Origin: Gangjinia marincola
Lineage (GTDB): Bacteria > Bacteroidota > Bacteroidia > Flavobacteriales > Flavobacteriaceae
DNA: 64,000 bases
Direction of reading: 5' to 3'
Assembly (NCBI RefSeq): GCF_039523415.1
Contig: NZ_BAAAFG010000001.1
Coordinates: 1 to 64,000 of the forward strand
The translations under genes and the position numbers were made by a program. Shown one piece after another: positions 61,209 to 64,000 of the stretch; position 1 is the first letter of the stretch; each line of letters opens with the position of its first letter. The notes below the pieces were generated by a model. That model was not told the DNA's origin, did not search any database, and saw only the letters and a program-made list of their open reading frames with translations.

Positions 61209-61757
61209 TTATTGATACAAGACGTATCTGGGTGGCTTTAATCCATTTAGTCGCAAGTAGACCAACATCTGCGCTCTGTGATGGGTGATATGGTCTGCTA
61301 ATAGCAGCAAAATTTGATATTTCGTACGATCTGCTCCAAAATAATCCAGTCGCTCATTAAGTTTGTTTTGATCGAAATCTTCAATAAAAGCTTTGGTTAT
61401 ATCAAAGTTCTTGTCAAGGGTGGAGATCATTTCTTTCTTGGACTTACGATCGACTTTTAGTGCTGTGTCTGTGTTCCAATCCCGTGCTTCACGCCCGCCC
61501 ATTAAGGATTGACTATGCCAGTCCATGGCCCAGGCGATATGCATCAAGTGCTCTTCAAAACTCATTGATTCTGGCGTGGGCTTAAAGCCATAAGCTTCTT
61601 CGGGCATCATTTCTGCTACCAGCAACAGGTATTTCTTAGAATTATCTAATCGTTCGATGTATTCAGACACAACATCATTCTCTTGAGCAGAAAGGTTTAG
61701 GTTACTTGAACAGCATATCATCACAAGAAGTATCAATCGTAGGCTACTATTTTTCAT
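61209..61757 (-). CDS. Exported DinB family protein
   Basis: 182 residues with a signal peptide (to NLSAQ). Four-helix DinB/YfiT fold: EEHLMHIAWAMDWHSQSLMGG (first metal His), DHITHHRAQMLVYLRLNGL (second His pair). DinB-like proteins bind a divalent metal through three His and often transfer thiol groups; export is less usual for the family. It overlaps the aquaporin gene by 11 bp on the same strand and is therefore coupled to it. Confidence 0.85.
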   Translation of the reverse strand: MKNSSLRLILLVMICCSSNLNLSAQENDVVSEYIERLDNSKKYLLLVAEMMPEEAYGFKPTPESMSFEEHLMHIAWAMDWHSQSLMGGREARDWNTDTALKVDRKSKKEMISTLDKNFDITKAFIEDFDQNKLNERLDYFGADRTKYQILLLLADHITHHRAQMLVYLRLNGLKPPRYVLYQ

Positions 61758-62460
61758 CGTATGGTTTTAATGGTTTAAAAATACATAAACGCATTTGATC
61801 TTCTGTAGCACAACACTGCTCATCTTTGACTGTTTTACAGCTAATCACGGCTAGAATTGCCCCAATAACTGGAGCGGTGAGGTATAACCACAACTCTTTA
61901 AGGTTGCCAGATACCAGCGCCGGTCCTAAGGACCTGGCAGGGTTCATGGATGCATTCGTGATTGGACCCGCAAACATAGCTTCAAGCAAGATGATTCCGC
62001 CAACGGCAATCCCGGCAATCACGCCTATTTCTTTGGCTCCTGTAGATACGTTGATGATCACCACCATTAAGAAAAACGTGAGTAAGACTTCAACAATAAA
62101 GGCGCGCCAAAGCTCAATGGTTGGAATAGTCGCCCCCAGTGTTTCATGTTCAGGAAACAGCAGTAACACCATAAGACTAGCTGCGATCGCAGCCAGGCAT
62201 TGGATAAGCGCATATTTAGGTACTTCTTTCCAGGGGAATTTTTTGGCGTAAGCAAAGCCTATGGTCACCGCCGGATTGAAGTGGGCACCAGAGATATCTC
62301 CAAACGCGTAAATCATCCCCATCACAATTAATCCCCAGGTAAAGGCCACCCCGGGATGAGTTACAACTCCGCTGGTGACATCATTCACCACCATGGCACC
62401 GGTACCACAAAACACCATGGCGAACGTTCCAATAAATTCGGCTATATATTTCTTGAGCAT
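61747..62460 (-). CDS. MIP family aquaporin
   Basis: 237 residues, six membrane segments and two half-helices with NPA motifs: HFNPAVT (62-64) and SMNPARS (173-175). The ar/R filter Arg follows the second NPA. Length and the AEFIGTFAMVFCGTGAMV start fit bacterial aquaporins; water versus glycerol selectivity is not decided here. An unusual C-terminal tail (SCKTVKDEQCCATEDQMRLC) carries four Cys. Followed by an overlapping DinB gene. Confidence 0.9.
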   Translation of the reverse strand: MLKKYIAEFIGTFAMVFCGTGAMVVNDVTSGVVTHPGVAFTWGLIVMGMIYAFGDISGAHFNPAVTIGFAYAKKFPWKEVPKYALIQCLAAIAASLMVLLLFPEHETLGATIPTIELWRAFIVEVLLTFFLMVVIINVSTGAKEIGVIAGIAVGGIILLEAMFAGPITNASMNPARSLGPALVSGNLKELWLYLTAPVIGAILAVISCKTVKDEQCCATEDQMRLCIFKPLKPYDEK

Positions 62461-62569
62461 AGTTTATGTTAGAATGCAAATATACATCGTACTACTTTAA
62501 GCCTTTGTTAACAATAAAAGGACAAAGGAATGGTAATTTCGCAAAAACGAACCTATTAAAAATATACAC

Positions 62570-63415
62570 ATGAAAAAAATAGTCTTATTTATCGCCTGTG
62601 CAGCTTTTCTAAGTACTGCATACGCACAAGTAAAAACGCCACAACCCAGCCCGATGGCTAAAGTAGAGCAGGTAGTTGGTCTTACTAATGTTACCTTAGA
62701 GTATTCTAGACCTGCCATGCGTGGTAGAACTGTTTTTGGTGACTTAGTACCTTTTGACAAGCTTTGGAGAACCGGGGCTAATGCCAATACAAAAATCATG
62801 TTTGATCAAGACGTCATGGTAGGCGGTAAAGAGCTTAAGAAAGGAACCTATGCGCTATTTACCAAACCCGGTAAAGACCAGTGGGAAGTCATTTTTTACA
62901 GTGATGCCTCTAATTGGGGAACCCCACAAAACTGGGATGAAAGTAAAGTTGCTGCAAAAGTAATGACTAAGGCGATGAAAGCTCCTAAAACTGCCGAATC
63001 CTTTACCATTATGTTCGCAGATGTGATGCCAGATGGAGCCAATATGCACATTCACTGGGCAGATACGATGGTGAGTGTACCGGTCAAAGTAATGACCGAC
63101 CAAATGGTGATGGCTTCTATTGATCAGGCATTGAGCGGACCATCTGGCGCTGATTATTATGCAGCCGCGGTATATTATAAAGATAGCGGGAAGGACATGA
63201 AAAAAGCCAAAGAATATATGGATAAGGCAATGAGCATGATCGAAAAGCCCGGATTTTGGCAACTGCGTCAGCAGTCATTAATTCTTGCTGCCAATGGTGA
63301 GAAAAAAGAAGCGATTAAAGTAGCCAAGATGTCTTTAGAAGGAGCGAAAGCTGCGGGTAATGCAGATTATGTCAAGATGAATGAGGATTCTCTAAAAGAA
63401 TGGGGAGCAATGTAA
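62570..63415 (+). CDS. DUF2911 domain secreted protein
   Basis: 281 residues with a signal peptide (MKKIVLFIACAAFLSTAYAQ). DUF2911 block (about 25-170): VTLEYSRPAMRGRTVFGDLVPFDKLWRTGANANTKI and KGTYALFTKPGKDQWEVIFY. The C-terminal 100 residues are TPR-like (AKEYMDKAMSMIEKPGFWQLRQQS; KEAIKVAKMSLEGAKAAG). Common in Bacteroidota; function unknown. Preceded by 110 bp and followed by a terminator. Confidence 0.9.
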   Translation: MKKIVLFIACAAFLSTAYAQVKTPQPSPMAKVEQVVGLTNVTLEYSRPAMRGRTVFGDLVPFDKLWRTGANANTKIMFDQDVMVGGKELKKGTYALFTKPGKDQWEVIFYSDASNWGTPQNWDESKVAAKVMTKAMKAPKTAESFTIMFADVMPDGANMHIHWADTMVSVPVKVMTDQMVMASIDQALSGPSGADYYAAAVYYKDSGKDMKKAKEYMDKAMSMIEKPGFWQLRQQSLILAANGEKKEAIKVAKMSLEGAKAAGNADYVKMNEDSLKEWGAM

Positions 63416-63543
63416 GCAGAGAACCCTAATCTGAAAAGCCTGTCTTGAGTTTACCGAAAGACTTATGCCGTCGAAAGGCGGTATCTAAATAAGTTTGCAG
63501 CAGGCAGTCGCAGTCTTTAGTTTTTGATTAATTAATTTAAGAC

Positions 63544-63571
63544 AAACCGTTTCAAGCGATTGAGACGGTTT
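63544..63571 (+). terminator. Rho-independent terminator after the DUF2911 gene
   Basis: Arms aaaccgtttcaa (63544-63555) and ttgagacggttt (63560-63571) with one G-U pair, followed by a T-run. Confidence 0.8.
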
Positions 63572-63628
63572 TTTTATTGCATGTTAACTTTTTTTTTCTG
63601 AATACATTAAATAGAAATATGTATTGGT

Positions 63629-64000
63629 ATGAGGATAATTTTAATATGGTTATTTTTGATTTTAAACTATAGTATTACGCACTCTCAAGTTGGTATTAAT
63701 ACTAGTAATCCTAGTCAAATGCTTGATGTTATCGGACAAATACAAGTAGGAGAAGATGCATCATCTCCTAATGAAGAAGGAACTATTCGCTATAGTTCTG
63801 CCGGCCAAGATATTGAAGGATTTGCCTCTGGAGAGTGGAAATCTTTAACGTCTAAAAATAGTATTCCTCAAAATGCTATATTTGTTCAAATAGCAGATTT
63901 TGGGGCTTCAGCTTCAAGTACTTGGGCTTTCGTGGATTATAATATCAGTTATGATAACTCAGGTTCTTTTGGGGGATCATTTTTGCCTGTGCCTACTGGA
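63629..64000 (+). CDS. Secreted protein, 5' part (truncated by the window end)
   Basis: ATG at 63629; 124 residues to the window end without a stop. Signal peptide (MRIILIWLFLILNYSITHSQ), then VGINTSNPSQMLDVIGQIQVG and EGTIRYSSAGQDIEGFASGEW, the trimeric head/knob opening (GIxTxNPxxxLDVxGxI) of many flavobacterial surface proteins that end in intramolecular-chaperone or tail-fibre-like domains. The remainder (WAFVDYNISYDNSGSFGGSF) is not recognised. Probably a surface or secreted structural protein. Confidence 0.7.
   Translation, partial: MRIILIWLFLILNYSITHSQVGINTSNPSQMLDVIGQIQVGEDASSPNEEGTIRYSSAGQDIEGFASGEWKSLTSKNSIPQNAIFVQIADFGASASSTWAFVDYNISYDNSGSFGGSFLPVPTG

Overview
The window reads as an AT-rich chromosomal segment of a member of the Flavobacteriaceae (phylum Bacteroidota), probably marine. 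The evidence is a gliding/type IX secretion (T9SS) adhesin followed by PorP/SprF-like and OmpA-like partners, several flavobacterial conserved families (DUF493, DUF4290, DUF4174, DUF2911, DUF2007), putative -7 promoter elements of the form TAnnTTTG, and mostly weak Shine-Dalgarno sites. I cannot name a genus. A 108-base run of N at 34669-34776 shows this is a draft scaffold.

Layout. 1-4.5 kb: the 3' end of a giant repetitive cell-surface protein, a PorP/SprF protein and a TPR/beta-propeller/OmpA protein. 4.6-13.5 kb: housekeeping and envelope genes (DUF4369-like lipoprotein, ABC-F ATPase, DUF2007, lysA, fasciclin protein, pheT). 13.7-21.6 kb: an accessory stretch entirely on the minus strand. 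Its core (about 16.25-21.6 kb) looks like an integron-type cassette array: five unrelated transcription units (including a ParE/RelE toxin-antitoxin pair) separated by imperfectly palindromic spacers. The two best cassettes carry perfectly complementary 9-bp ends, as attC R'/R'' arms would, and no integrase is visible. 21.6-31.4 kb: PagL-like deacylase, topoisomerase IB, BON/LysM protein, M28 peptidase, a second toxin-antitoxin pair with a broken toxin, and divergent trehalose (OtsA-OtsB fusion) and GH15 genes. 31.4-36.3 kb: repeats, a propeller/SnoaL fusion, an M28 lipoprotein, tRNA-Ser, the assembly gap, and a decaying tRNA-Met/GIY-YIG endonuclease tandem.

36.3-50.4 kb: a conserved housekeeping block (START-like, class IV aminotransferase, YqgE, HU, fmt, a short RecQ, an NTPase, DUF493, DUF4290, murA, an AraC regulator, an MBL hydrolase operon). 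50.4-64 kb: prfB with a programmed +1 frameshift, a DUF559 nuclease framed by repeats, a large zinc metalloprotease, threonine aldolase, YbaB, an S9 peptidase, a likely sulfonolipid (capnine) gene pair, aquaporin/DinB, DUF2911, and the 5' end of a secreted protein.

Working together: the adhesin/PorP/OmpA trio and the putative capnine pair both relate to the gliding cell surface of this group. OtsAB with GH15 suggests trehalose-type osmolyte or storage turnover. Four accessory reading frames are broken (13.7, 20.8, 26.8 and 35.8 kb), as expected for weakly selected, exchanged DNA, although draft-sequence errors cannot be excluded. Notable details include an ABC-F protein with only one intact composite ATP site and a MurA with Asp in place of the fosfomycin-reactive Cys.
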